Shown: positions 1 to 8,275 of the stretch, in pieces
Position numbering within the stretch: the stretch's first letter is position 1
Layout: each line of letters begins with the position of its first letter
From: Candidatus Hydrogenedentota bacterium
GTDB lineage: Bacteria > UBA8481 > J006
Direction: 5' to 3'
NCBI GenBank assembly: GCA_003697085.1
Contig: RFFU01000002.1
Span: 18,983-82,982, forward strand
Length of the DNA: 64,000 nucleotides
Notes under the pieces: generated by a model
The model's input: the letters and a program-made list of their open reading frames with translations, nothing else
Told to the model about the DNA's origin: nothing
The model's database searches: none
Position numbers and translations under genes: made by a program

Positions 1-259
1 GCACAGTGACCTTTCTTTTTCAATCATGAACATCGCCGCCGGGGAACAAATCTCACTGTTGGATCTTCTGGATACCTTGGCGGAGATCGTGGGGAGGGAG
101 ATCAAGCCGCGGTTCGCTCCGGCGCGGCCCGGCGACATACGCCATTCGTATGCTTCGATCGAGAAAGCGGGACGCGAGATCGGGTATCGGCCGCGCGTTT
201 CCTTCCGCGAAGGCCTTGAAAAAACGGTCACCTATTTCCGAGACGGAGAAGCATCGTGA
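1..259 (+). CDS. NAD-dependent epimerase/dehydratase, C-terminal fragment
   Basis: The reading frame is open from base 2, so the gene begins outside the window and only about 85 C-terminal residues are present. The visible part matches the end of extended SDR sugar epimerases/dehydratases: an 'NIAAGEQISLLDLLD' segment (usually NIGxGxxxSL), then a PxRPGDIRHSYA segment, then a closing helix around FREGLEKTV that resembles the sugar-nucleotide-binding C-terminus. It would act on a nucleotide sugar in the cytoplasm. The stop overlaps the GTG start of the next SDR gene by 4 nt, which implies translational coupling in a glycan operon. The exact substrate cannot be told. Confidence 0.8.
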   Translation, partial: HSDLSFSIMNIAAGEQISLLDLLDTLAEIVGREIKPRFAPARPGDIRHSYASIEKAGREIGYRPRVSFREGLEKTVTYFRDGEAS

Positions 260-1215
260 GGGTTTTGATAACGGGAGGAGCCGGTTTCATCGGCAGTCAT
301 CTCGCGGACGTTCACATCGATCGCGGAGACGAGGTGACGGTTCTCGACGATTTCTCGACGGGACAAGCCGCGAACATCGAGCATCTTGAGACACACCCTC
401 GTTTTCGACTGATTGTGGGTTCGGTTCTGAACAGAAGTCTTCTCGGGGAAGCGATGGCGGGTTGCGATCGGATCTATCATCTCGCAGCCGCCGTCGGAGT
501 GAAGTACATCATCGATCATCCGTTGCACAGTCTGCGCGTCAACATCCTGGGGACCGAGACCGTACTCGATCTCGCCAACGAGCGGAAGATCCCCGTTTAT
601 ATCGCTTCGACGTCGGAGGTTTACGGGAAAACAGAGAAGATTCCGTTTTCGGAAGGGGACGATCGAGTATTGGGCTCGACACGAGTGAGCCGGTGGGGAT
701 ACGCGAACACGAAAGCGACGGACGAGTTCCTTTCGCTGGCGTATTACCGAGAAAAGGGTCTTCCCGTGATCATTGGCCGGTTTTTCAACACGGTGGGGCC
801 GAGGCAATCGGGCCGGTACGGGATGGTGATTCCTCGTTTCGTCAAGGCGGCCCTTCTGGGTCATCCTCTGACCGTTTTCGGAACGGGCGAACAGACGAGG
901 TGTTTTCTCGACGTGGAAGATGCGGTTCGCTTTGTTCTTGCTCTTTTTGATTCAGGGAATGCCTTCGGAGACGTCTTCAATATCGGTTCGACGGAACGAA
1001 TCTCGATTCTGGATCTGGCCTATAAGGTCAAGGAGATGACGGGAAGTTCTTCGGAGATCGAATTCGTTCCGTACGAGAAGGCGTACGAGCAAGGGTTCGA
1101 GGATATGCTGCACCGCGTACCGGATATGACGAAATTCGAGAATGCTGTCGGTTTGAAACCGAAGTATTCGCTGGAAGAGATACTCGGACGCGTGATCGAA
1201 TATTACAGACGATAG
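256..1215 (+). CDS. NAD-dependent epimerase/dehydratase (UDP-glucuronate decarboxylase-like SDR)
   Basis: A 319-residue extended short-chain dehydrogenase. The N-terminus has the Rossmann signature GGAGFIG (residues 7-13) with an acidic stretch at the end of beta-2 for NAD(H). The catalytic set is Ser in ASTSEVYG (near 118-120) and YxxxK (Tyr149, Lys153). The segment 'VFGTGEQTRCFLDVEDAV' is the usual substrate-domain signature of UDP-glucuronate decarboxylase, dTDP-glucose dehydratase and 4-epimerase relatives. The GTG start overlaps the previous stop (GTGA). It probably makes an activated sugar for the envelope polysaccharide built by the downstream genes. Family is certain; substrate is inferred only. 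Confidence 0.88.
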   Translation: MRVLITGGAGFIGSHLADVHIDRGDEVTVLDDFSTGQAANIEHLETHPRFRLIVGSVLNRSLLGEAMAGCDRIYHLAAAVGVKYIIDHPLHSLRVNILGTETVLDLANERKIPVYIASTSEVYGKTEKIPFSEGDDRVLGSTRVSRWGYANTKATDEFLSLAYYREKGLPVIIGRFFNTVGPRQSGRYGMVIPRFVKAALLGHPLTVFGTGEQTRCFLDVEDAVRFVLALFDSGNAFGDVFNIGSTERISILDLAYKVKEMTGSSSEIEFVPYEKAYEQGFEDMLHRVPDMTKFENAVGLKPKYSLEEILGRVIEYYRR

Positions 1216-1227
1216 GAAGGGGAAGAG

Positions 1228-2553
1228 ATGAGCTCGGGAAAAAGGGTGCGGAGGAAGAAAACGCACCGGGAACGGAGTTTTCAGAAGAAAGTCGTCGGTG
1301 TCGTGGGGATGGGATATGTGGGAGTTCCTCTGGCGGTGACGTTCGGCGAGGCGGGGCATCGGGTTGTCGGGTTTGATATCAATGAACAACGTGTCGGCCG
1401 CCTGAACGCTGGAGAGGATGTCATTCTTGACGTTCCGCGGGGGGCGGTGAAGAGATTGAGACGCGCGAAACGGTTTCGCGCCACGACAAGATTTTCGGCG
1501 GTAAGGGAGTGTGACGCCGTCATCTTTTGTGTCCCGACTCCGTTGGATGAGCATAAGCAGCCGGATCTCGGACCGGTGAAAAGTGCGGTGGAGGCGGTGG
1601 TTCCCTTCCTGCGCCGGGGGCAGGTTTTGGTCTTGGAGTCCACGACGTTTCCAGGGACGACGACGGAGATCATCAAGCCGCGCATTGAGCGGGCCGGCTG
1701 GAGGATCGGAAGGGATATTTTCCTCGGTTTTTCCCCCGAGCGGGTGGACCCGGGAAATCCGCGTTTTCACACGAAAAACACTCCGAAGATCATTTCGGGG
1801 GTTACGGCGGAATGTCTCCGGCGGGTACGGGCCTTGTATTCCGGAGTCGTGGAAAAATTGGTGGAGGTATCCCGTCCCGAGGCGGCGGAGATGGCGAAAC
1901 TCCTCGAGAATATCTTTCGGAATGTGAATATCGCCTTGGTGAACGAACTGATGCTCCTTTGTGATCGTATGGGGCTCGATATTTGGGAAGTCATCGACGC
2001 GGCGGGGACGAAACCCTTCGGATTTATGCCGTTTTACCCGGGGCCGGGTGTAGGCGGTCACTGTATTCCGATCGATCCGTTTTATCTTTCGTGGAAGGCG
2101 CGGGAATACGATTTCTTTACGGATTTCATAATCCTTTCGGCGGAGGTGAACGACAACATACCGTATTTCGTGGTGGAAAAGACGGTTCGGGAGGCGAACG
2201 CGCGGCTGGGGGTCGCGATCAGGGGCTTGAGGGTTTTGGTGATCGGCGTGGCCTTCAAACCGAACATAGACGATCCCCGGAATTCACCCGCCGAGAAGAT
2301 CATCGCGGGACTCGGGAAACGGGGAGCGCGGGTCTCGTATCACGATCCCTACGTGCCGCTTTTTCGGGTCGGGGAGAAGACGTTCCGTTCCGTTTCCTTG
2401 GCGTCCCGGACGGCTCGCGAGGCGGACGTGGTGATTATTCACACGAATCATGCCGGAATCGACTGGCGGGAGATCGCGCGGAGAGCGCCCTTGGTGATCG
2501 ACACGCGCAACGCGACGAAGGGCCTGCGCCGCCGAAACATCGTGAGGATTTGA
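1228..2553 (+). CDS. Nucleotide sugar dehydrogenase (UDP-GlcNAc/ManNAc 6-dehydrogenase type)
   Basis: A 441-residue UDP-sugar 6-dehydrogenase that would oxidise C6 of a UDP-hexose or UDP-HexNAc to the uronate with 2 NAD+. Domains in order: NAD-binding Rossmann fold with VVGMGYVGVPLA (about 24-36), central dimerisation helix, and C-terminal UDP-binding domain. The catalytic Cys279 lies in GPGVGGHCIPIDPFYL, and the 'CVPTPLDEHKQPDL' and 'SPERVDPGN' motifs are intact. The sequence looks closer to WbpA/TviB-type GlcNAc enzymes than to Ugd, which is a judgement by eye. A basic N-terminal tail of about 20 residues precedes the fold. It follows the SDR gene by 12 nt with a GGAAGGGGAAG ribosome site. 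Confidence 0.9.
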   Translation: MSSGKRVRRKKTHRERSFQKKVVGVVGMGYVGVPLAVTFGEAGHRVVGFDINEQRVGRLNAGEDVILDVPRGAVKRLRRAKRFRATTRFSAVRECDAVIFCVPTPLDEHKQPDLGPVKSAVEAVVPFLRRGQVLVLESTTFPGTTTEIIKPRIERAGWRIGRDIFLGFSPERVDPGNPRFHTKNTPKIISGVTAECLRRVRALYSGVVEKLVEVSRPEAAEMAKLLENIFRNVNIALVNELMLLCDRMGLDIWEVIDAAGTKPFGFMPFYPGPGVGGHCIPIDPFYLSWKAREYDFFTDFIILSAEVNDNIPYFVVEKTVREANARLGVAIRGLRVLVIGVAFKPNIDDPRNSPAEKIIAGLGKRGARVSYHDPYVPLFRVGEKTFRSVSLASRTAREADVVIIHTNHAGIDWREIARRAPLVIDTRNATKGLRRRNIVRI

Positions 2554-2624
2554 AAATGTCGTGTCGGAGGGGCGTCTCGATAATGACCGCTCGATCATCA
2601 TAAGAGTACCAAGAGAAGATCACG

Positions 2625-3716
2625 ATGAGCGAAATCTTGATGGTTGCCGTCGCAGCGCTTTTGGTTTCCACGGTGATTTCCGCGGCCGCCGTTCCGCTGG
2701 CTTCTTCCCTTGCAACGCGTTTCGGGATCGTCGATCGACCCAACGCCCGCAAGGTCCACACGGTCCCGACTCCGATGTTGGGCGGTCTGGCGGTGCTGCT
2801 GGGATATCTCGTCGCGGCTCTCGGAGCCTACACCTGGGCGATGGGGGCTCACTGGGAGAAATTTCGTCCCTTTCAAGGAATTCTTCTGGGCAGCCTGTTC
2901 ATCTTTCTCATCGGTGTCTACGATGATGTCCGCGGTGTGTCCCCTCGAGGAAAACTTGTGGGACAATTATTGGCGGCTCTTCTTCTGATCGGATTCGAGA
3001 TACGACTCAGCCTCTTTCTTCAGCAAAATTTTCTGACCACCTTGATCACGATCCTCTGGATCGTCGGGATCATCAATTCCTTCAACCTTCTCGATAATAT
3101 GAACGGGTTGTCGGCGGGAGTCGGGACGATCGCGGCCGTTACGTTTGCCTGGATTGCGTACAATCAAGAGGATTTTCTTGTCCTCATCATCGCTGCTTCG
3201 CTTGCCGGGGCTCTTTTGGGATTTCTTCCGTACAATTTTCCGAAAGGGAGGATTTTTTTGGGCGACGGCGGGTCGCTTTTGATCGGATTCGTTCTTGCGG
3301 CGGTTTCCGTTCAGGGAATCTATCTGGCGAAAACGAAATTGACACATCTGCCGGTCATTACACCGGTGCTCGTTCTCGGCGTTCCTCTCTTTGATACGTT
3401 TTCAGTAATGGCGATCCGTTTTGCGCGAGGATTACCGATCTTCAAGGCCGATAAAAACCACTTCTCTCATCGCCTCGTCGATCTTGGAATGACCCAAAAG
3501 CAGGCGGTTCTTCTGATCTACCTCGTCTCCATCGCGGTCTCGATCCCCGCCGTGCTTCTCTCCCACGTCACGCTTAACGACGCTTTGCTCCTTCTGCTTC
3601 AGGAAGCCATCCTGTTCTTCATTATCGCCGCGCTGATGCGGTACGGGATGGTGCGCGCGGAAAGCCGCTCTCTCGGCGAACCGGAACCGAACCACTCGGG
3701 AGACAGGAGCCGGTGA
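2625..3716 (+). CDS. WecA/MraY-family undecaprenyl-phosphate sugar-1-phosphate transferase
   Basis: A 363-residue polytopic membrane protein of glycosyltransferase family 4. It would transfer a HexNAc-1-phosphate from UDP-sugar to undecaprenyl phosphate, the first membrane step of O-antigen or other envelope glycan. Diagnostic motifs: Asp100-Asp101 in VYDDVRG, NSFNLLDNMNG (Asn151, Asp157), GDGGSLLIG (213-220) and a KNHFSHRLVDLGM loop typical of WecA rather than MraY. The N-terminal 'DRPNARKVHTVPTPMLGG' is the canonical cytoplasmic loop. The ATG start follows an AAGAGAAG ribosome site. Its stop overlaps the next gene by 4 nt, so the two are probably coupled. Confidence 0.9.
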   Translation: MSEILMVAVAALLVSTVISAAAVPLASSLATRFGIVDRPNARKVHTVPTPMLGGLAVLLGYLVAALGAYTWAMGAHWEKFRPFQGILLGSLFIFLIGVYDDVRGVSPRGKLVGQLLAALLLIGFEIRLSLFLQQNFLTTLITILWIVGIINSFNLLDNMNGLSAGVGTIAAVTFAWIAYNQEDFLVLIIAASLAGALLGFLPYNFPKGRIFLGDGGSLLIGFVLAAVSVQGIYLAKTKLTHLPVITPVLVLGVPLFDTFSVMAIRFARGLPIFKADKNHFSHRLVDLGMTQKQAVLLIYLVSIAVSIPAVLLSHVTLNDALLLLLQEAILFFIIAALMRYGMVRAESRSLGEPEPNHSGDRSR

Positions 3717-4633
3717 CGCCGGTGCGTTGCTGGTTTGATTTGATCAGGGTCCGCCAATGGACGAAAAATCTCCTTGTTTTTGTTCCGCTCTTTTTTGCGG
3801 GGCGTTTTCTCGAGAAGGAGGCGATCCTTTCGGAGATTCTGCTCTTCTTTCTCTTCAGTCTGCTTTCGAGCGGAGTGTACATCATCAATGATCTTCATGA
3901 TCTCGAAAGAGACCGCCGCCATCCGCTGAAACGTCGTCGTCCCTTGGTGCGAGGATCAATTTCCCCGGCGGCAGCCGCCGGGGCGGCCTTTTTTTTCATC
4001 CTCTTCTCCTGTGGAATCGCGATTTCGCTTCTTCCTCCCGGGACCATCGTTCTTTTGGCTTCCTATCTTCTCCTACAGGTGCTCTACAATCTCCTGTTTC
4101 GGGAGCGCGCGGGAGCGGACGTGATCGTGATCGGCCTCGGCTTCGTCCTTCGGGCCGCGGCCGGTGCCGTCACGATCGGCGTACCCGCTTCCGCCTGGTT
4201 GATCCTCTGTACCTTCTTCGGTGCCGTACGGCTGGCTCTGGGGAAGCGACAGGCGGAACTTTTTGGAGGAAAAACCGGTTTTCGTCCTGGCTGGGAAAGT
4301 GTCTCACCACAAACACTCCATCTCTCCGGAGCCCTTTCGAGTGCCGTGCTGCTCTTCAGTTATCTCTCCTATTGCATCTTTTCCGCGACGGCCCGCAGGA
4401 TCGGCATTCTCGACCTCGGGCGATTGTTGAGCGATTTTCCACCCTTTCTGCTTGCCGTTCCACCGGCCTTCTTCGGAGTACTCCGGTATGAAATCCTGGC
4501 TGCTTCCGGACGAGCGGGAGAACCGGAGGCTTTGATCTTTCGGGATGCGGAACTCTTCGGGGCTCTCTTCGTCTGGATTCTGATCAATCTCGTTGTTTTG
4601 GCTCTCACTTGGTCCGGGGGGATCGGGCGATGA
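3713..4633 (+). CDS. UbiA-family prenyltransferase, decaprenyl-phosphate phosphoribosyltransferase-like
   Basis: A 306-residue membrane protein with about eight hydrophobic segments. The N-terminus 'RVRQWTKNLLVFVPLFFAG' and the Asp-rich 'NDLHDLERDRRHPLKRRRP' (first Asp motif, about residues 60-80) are the signatures of the UbiA subgroup that includes mycobacterial decaprenyl-phosphoribose-5-phosphate synthase. That enzyme attaches PRPP-derived ribose phosphate to a polyprenyl phosphate to donate an arabinose-like sugar. Its place between a WecA-like initiator and an AglD-like membrane protein fits use of polyprenyl phosphate in a cell-surface glycan. The GTG start overlaps the previous stop (GTGA). 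UbiA membership is firm; the donor is inferred. Confidence 0.82.
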   Translation: MTPVRCWFDLIRVRQWTKNLLVFVPLFFAGRFLEKEAILSEILLFFLFSLLSSGVYIINDLHDLERDRRHPLKRRRPLVRGSISPAAAAGAAFFFILFSCGIAISLLPPGTIVLLASYLLLQVLYNLLFRERAGADVIVIGLGFVLRAAAGAVTIGVPASAWLILCTFFGAVRLALGKRQAELFGGKTGFRPGWESVSPQTLHLSGALSSAVLLFSYLSYCIFSATARRIGILDLGRLLSDFPPFLLAVPPAFFGVLRYEILAASGRAGEPEALIFRDAELFGALFVWILINLVVLALTWSGGIGR

Positions 4634-4694
4634 GGAATGGCGAAGACGCGGGGCGGGAATACGGCCTAGAAGACGATCCAAGCGGGGAAAGATC

Positions 4695-5789
4695 GTGAAG
4701 GCGAGCGGAAGGAGAAGAACATGGACGGATCCACGCGTTCTTCTCGGTATCGCGATTTCGCTAATTGCGATCTGGTGGACGTTTCGCGATGCCGATTTTT
4801 CTGCAGTGGGAGGAGAACTGGCGCACCTGCGATGGAGATTTCTTTTTGGTGCCTTTCCGCTTTATTTCCTCTCCCTTCTTCTTCGCGGTTATCGCTGGAC
4901 CTACTTTATCCCTCGCGACAATTCCTCCCTCAGGAATCGGTACAACGCCTGCGTGATCGGATTTCTCGCAACCAACCTTTTTCCACTGCGCGTGGGCGAA
5001 ATCGTGAGGGCTTTTGTTTTCGCGCGCAGAAGCGGCCGGAGGCTCATCGAGATTCTTGCGACGATCGTGACGGAGCGCATCTTCGACCTTATTTCGCTTC
5101 TGATTCTGGCGATCGTCAGTTTTCCGTTCATTCCGCTGGACCGGATCGCCGCGGAGCTCGGAGCCGATTCCCTCTTCGCGCTCGGCAGAGGTCGGTTGAT
5201 GGGCTTTGCGGCGGCTTTGGCTGGCGGCCTGTTGATTGCGTTTATTCTTTTTTGTCTCTTTGGTCGGAGCGTTTTGACATTTCTTCTGGCCCGCCTCCAT
5301 TGGGAAGGAGGGCGGTTGGCTCGGTTCCTCAATACGCTTCTCGATGGGCTCGAAACGCCGGTCAAAGAACGGACGCTCTTCAAGGTTCTTCTTTGGAGTG
5401 TCGGGATTTGGTTCCTAATCTGTCTCACGTATTGGGTGACACTATACTCCGTTCCCGTACCGGTACACGGCTCCTTGGCCCAAATCGTGGGGTTATCCGG
5501 CGCGATTTTTATGCAGGTCGTCATCTGCGCCGGCATCGCCCTTCCCTCCGCTCCCGGTTTCATCGGTGTCTGGCATGCGGCGACCCGTGTCGCCTTCATT
5601 CCGTTTCTCGATTCCGCGCCCGACCTCGAGAGTAAGATCCTCGCTTATGCGGTCGTTGCCCACCTCTATTCTTATCTTCTCACGATTGCCTGCGGATTGG
5701 AGGCGTTCGTCAACGAGGGAATGCGATGGAGCGAGATGCGGGACGTGAGTGAGGGAGGCGACGAAGGAGACGGGGGAGAGCGGAGATGA
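4695..5789 (+). CDS. Lysylphosphatidylglycerol synthase TM-region (AglD/UPF0104) family protein
   Basis: A 364-residue membrane protein with about eight transmembrane helices, of the family that includes the membrane part of MprF and archaeal AglD. Supporting segments are 'LLLRGYRWTYFIPR', 'GFLATNLFPLRVGEIVRAFVFARRSG' (the conserved N-x-x-P-x-R-x-G-E motif) and 'ALPSAPGFIGVWHAA' near the C-terminus. Such proteins are proposed glycolipid transferases or flippases. I chose the GTG at 4695 because GGGGAAAG precedes it; an ATG at 4593 would add a charged 34-residue extension overlapping the UbiA gene. It ends with a 4 nt overlap with the next gene. Confidence 0.8.
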   Translation: MKASGRRRTWTDPRVLLGIAISLIAIWWTFRDADFSAVGGELAHLRWRFLFGAFPLYFLSLLLRGYRWTYFIPRDNSSLRNRYNACVIGFLATNLFPLRVGEIVRAFVFARRSGRRLIEILATIVTERIFDLISLLILAIVSFPFIPLDRIAAELGADSLFALGRGRLMGFAAALAGGLLIAFILFCLFGRSVLTFLLARLHWEGGRLARFLNTLLDGLETPVKERTLFKVLLWSVGIWFLICLTYWVTLYSVPVPVHGSLAQIVGLSGAIFMQVVICAGIALPSAPGFIGVWHAATRVAFIPFLDSAPDLESKILAYAVVAHLYSYLLTIACGLEAFVNEGMRWSEMRDVSEGGDEGDGGERR

Positions 5790-6538
5790 AGATCAGCACC
5801 GTCTCGGTTTCCGTTCCCGTATCGGGGCTCCAGAGGAGGGTCTCGATCGGGTTTGCTTCGGATTTCCACATTCGCCGGAAGAAAGAGATCCCCGCGATCA
5901 TCGAGGCGCTGGAACGCCTAGACACGGATTGCCTGCTTCTGGGAGGGGATTACTGCGAAGAGGCCGATCTGGTGGAGCCGTTTTTCGCCGAGGTGACGGA
6001 ATTGAAGCGCCGGGCCTTCGCCGTCTGGGGGAACAACGATCTTCCCTTCGAGAGGGAGTTGTTGCGGGCCGGACGGCGGTGGAGAGAGGATGATCCGGAG
6101 GAGGGAAGGGTTTGCTGGCTTTTCGACGACCTTCTTCGGCGCGAGGGCTATTTCTTGGCTGGTCTGTCGCATCTGAAGCGGCCCGATCTTCCTGAAAACC
6201 GGCTCGTTTTTTCTCAACGCCCCTTACTGATTCTTGCTCATACTCCCGACGCGATTCTTCGCCTCAGCAAGACGGAGGACGTGACGCTGTTGGCCGGGCA
6301 TTCGCATGGAGGTCAAGTGCGGCTTCCGTTTGTTCCTTGGTGGTGGTCTCACACGAAACTCGGGTATCGCCATGGGGAAGGTCTGTCGCGTAGGGGAAGA
6401 AATGTACTTTTCGTGGGAAGAGGAATCGGGTGTTCGATGTTCGAGATTCGAAATGTTCCGCGTGAGGTGTATCGGATCACGCTGGTGCCGGAGGGGGAAT
6501 GGGAGAGGGACGGGAAGGGAGACGGAGGCGGAAGTTGA
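5786..6538 (+). CDS. Calcineurin-like metallophosphoesterase (YkuE/YaeI type)
   Basis: A 250-residue two-metal phosphoesterase. All five family motifs are present: SDFH (Asp26, His28), GGDY near residue 53, GNND near 80, H in 'LILAHTPD', and GHSHGGQ near 170-176 followed by the 'VRLPF' segment characteristic of YkuE/UDP-diacylglucosamine hydrolase-like proteins. There is no membrane anchor or signal peptide. The substrate may be a phosphodiester such as a lipid or nucleotide intermediate, but nothing shows which. It starts by ATGA overlap with the AglD-like gene and overlaps the downstream Nif3-like gene, so it belongs to the same transcription unit. Confidence 0.85.
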   Translation: MKISTVSVSVPVSGLQRRVSIGFASDFHIRRKKEIPAIIEALERLDTDCLLLGGDYCEEADLVEPFFAEVTELKRRAFAVWGNNDLPFERELLRAGRRWREDDPEEGRVCWLFDDLLRREGYFLAGLSHLKRPDLPENRLVFSQRPLLILAHTPDAILRLSKTEDVTLLAGHSHGGQVRLPFVPWWWSHTKLGYRHGEGLSRRGRNVLFVGRGIGCSMFEIRNVPREVYRITLVPEGEWERDGKGDGGGS

Positions 6539-7368
6539 GGAGCGGCAAATCCATTTCGGTAGGGGATGTTCTCGAATTCCTCAACGAGATCTATCCGCCG
6601 TCGTTTGCGATGGAGGGAGACCATTGCGGTCTGTTGTGCGGACGTCGTCGCGTGCCCGTCGGAAGTATCTTAGTCGTTCTCGATCCCGATAGGCGGGCCT
6701 TCGCCGAAGCGCGTTCCGCAGGAGCCGATCTGCTGATCTCTCACCATCCGCCGTGGGCTCCGGGGCGGATTCCCCCAGGTGGCAGAACGCGTCTTCGCGC
6801 CGAGCGGGTTCCGCTGATCACCGCTCACACAAACGCGGATTTCGCTCCGGGAGGTTTATGCGATCTCCTGGCGGAAGATTTGGGATTGGAGCGGATCCGC
6901 CCGCTGATGCAGTGGCAAGGGCTTCCCGTAGGGAGGGTGGGATTGGTCCGCCCCCCGCGAAGTTGGAGGTTGTTTCGAGGGCGAATCGAACGTTCGAGCG
7001 ATGATCTTCTTCGGGTTTCGGGGGTCTTGCCAGCAAAAGTTGGGAAGGTTGCGCTTTGCAGCGGAGCCGGCGGCGATCTCATTCCGGCCGCCTTCAAGGC
7101 GGGGGCGGATCTTTTCGTGACGGGAGACATCAAATATCATTCCGCGCGCAGCGTCTTGGAATTGGCGCGAGGAAGACGAAAGGGATTCGCCGTTGTCGAT
7201 GCCGGGCATTTTGGAACGGAGAAGCGATTTATCGAGGCGACGGCGAAGCGTCTGGCGCGTGCCTTTCCGGGGTTGAGAATTCGCCGGTGGGTGGATCGGC
7301 GGCCATTCGAACCGTTGGGGGGCGCCTGGAGTCGGTGTCGGGGAAGGCGAGAGGAGAGCGGGCGATGA
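6535..7368 (+). CDS. Nif3-like dinuclear metal center protein
   Basis: A 277-residue protein of the Nif3/YbgI/YqfO family. Evidence: the N-terminal 'FAMEGDHCGLLCG' segment (usually W-D-N-x-G-L), 'DLLISHHPPW' with the paired His metal ligands, 'ITAHTNADFAPGG' and a C-terminal 'DLFVTGDIKYHSA ... VVDAGHFGTEKRF' carrying the remaining His/Glu ligands. The family forms toroidal hexamers with two metals; its chemistry is not settled, although one member has been tied to GTP cyclohydrolase I type 2 activity. I chose the TTG at 6535 because it overlaps the previous stop; an ATG at 6499 gives a purely basic extension. It ends by ATGA overlap with the next gene. Confidence 0.85.
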   Translation: MRSGKSISVGDVLEFLNEIYPPSFAMEGDHCGLLCGRRRVPVGSILVVLDPDRRAFAEARSAGADLLISHHPPWAPGRIPPGGRTRLRAERVPLITAHTNADFAPGGLCDLLAEDLGLERIRPLMQWQGLPVGRVGLVRPPRSWRLFRGRIERSSDDLLRVSGVLPAKVGKVALCSGAGGDLIPAAFKAGADLFVTGDIKYHSARSVLELARGRRKGFAVVDAGHFGTEKRFIEATAKRLARAFPGLRIRRWVDRRPFEPLGGAWSRCRGRREESGR

Positions 7369-8102
7369 GCGAGGAAGAAGCAGGAGCGAAGACGCCGTCG
7401 GCCGCGGCATTATCGGAAATTGCCAGGATTGATCGGGAGATTCGAGATTTGCGAAGGCGGCTTGAGCCTTTCGAAACACGGTTTCGGGCGGAGAAGGAGC
7501 GATGGGAGAAGGAGAATGAGGCTTGGAGGTCCGCGAAAAAAGCGCTGGAAGAAGCACGGCTCGAGGAGCGCGCCCTGGAGAGGGAACTTTCCGAATGGGA
7601 GGAAAAGCGGAATCGCGAGGAAGCGCGTTATCGTGCGGTGAAGACGGAGTCGGCGGCGAAGGCGGCCGAAAAGGAACTGGGTTTTATTATCGAGAAGATA
7701 TCGGAAATCGAGGAACGTGCTTTCGAGGCTCTGGAGTGCGTGGAGCGTTTTGAGAAGGAAGCGGATGCGTTGGAGACGCGCGTGAAGGATCTGGAGGCGA
7801 GGTGGCGGAAGACAGGAGAGGAATTGGAGGCCGAAACGTCGAGAAAGAGGGAGATCGAAGAGGATTTTGTGAGAGAGCGGGACGAATTGTTGGAGAAGTT
7901 GCCGGCGGAATGGAGCAGACGATATCGGACTCTTGTAACGTCAGGCCGAGTCGAGGATCCGGTTCTGGAAGTCGAGGATACGGGAAGTGGCTGTCCGGGA
8001 TGCGGTGGAAGGTTATTGCCGAAGGAGCGGACGGCGTTGGCGGCGGGGCGCCCCGAGTTATGTCGTGAATGTGGAAGAATCCTGATTTCGGTGTTGCGGT
8101 AG
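7365..8102 (+). CDS. Coiled-coil protein with C4 zinc ribbon
   Basis: A 245-residue soluble protein. Residues about 18-190 are nearly all charged heptad-type coiled coil rich in Glu/Lys/Arg. The C-terminus carries a four-cysteine zinc ribbon, CPGCGG ... LCRECGRIL. This layout matches the DUF164/C4-type zinc-ribbon family (chlamydial CT398-like), which is often encoded beside Nif3-like genes, as here. Chlamydial CT398 contacts sigma-54 and secretion factors, but no function can be assigned from this sequence. The ATG overlaps the Nif3 stop (ATGA). Confidence 0.8.
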   Translation: MSEEEAGAKTPSAAALSEIARIDREIRDLRRRLEPFETRFRAEKERWEKENEAWRSAKKALEEARLEERALERELSEWEEKRNREEARYRAVKTESAAKAAEKELGFIIEKISEIEERAFEALECVERFEKEADALETRVKDLEARWRKTGEELEAETSRKREIEEDFVRERDELLEKLPAEWSRRYRTLVTSGRVEDPVLEVEDTGSGCPGCGGRLLPKERTALAAGRPELCRECGRILISVLR

Positions 8103-8169
8103 GCTGGTCGCCGGAATTTTCAAAGAGGAAGGAAGCGCGGATTCTCGAAAGCTCGAGCCGTTCTTTCGG

Positions 8170-8197
8170 TTGACAAGAGCGGATCGGCGGCTATGCT
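8170..8197 (+). promoter_or_regulatory. Sigma70-type promoter for hppA
   Basis: A consensus -35 TTGACA (8170-8175) is followed after 16 nt by TATGCT (8192-8197). It lies in the 161 nt gap upstream of hppA, about 79 nt before the proposed ATG. No experimental start is known. Confidence 0.55.
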
Positions 8198-8275
8198 CTC
8201 GCGGTTACGTTGCCTTCCGGCGACCTACCGAGAATGTGAAATAAAACTACTCCTGAGGAAGAGGTGTTATTCGAA

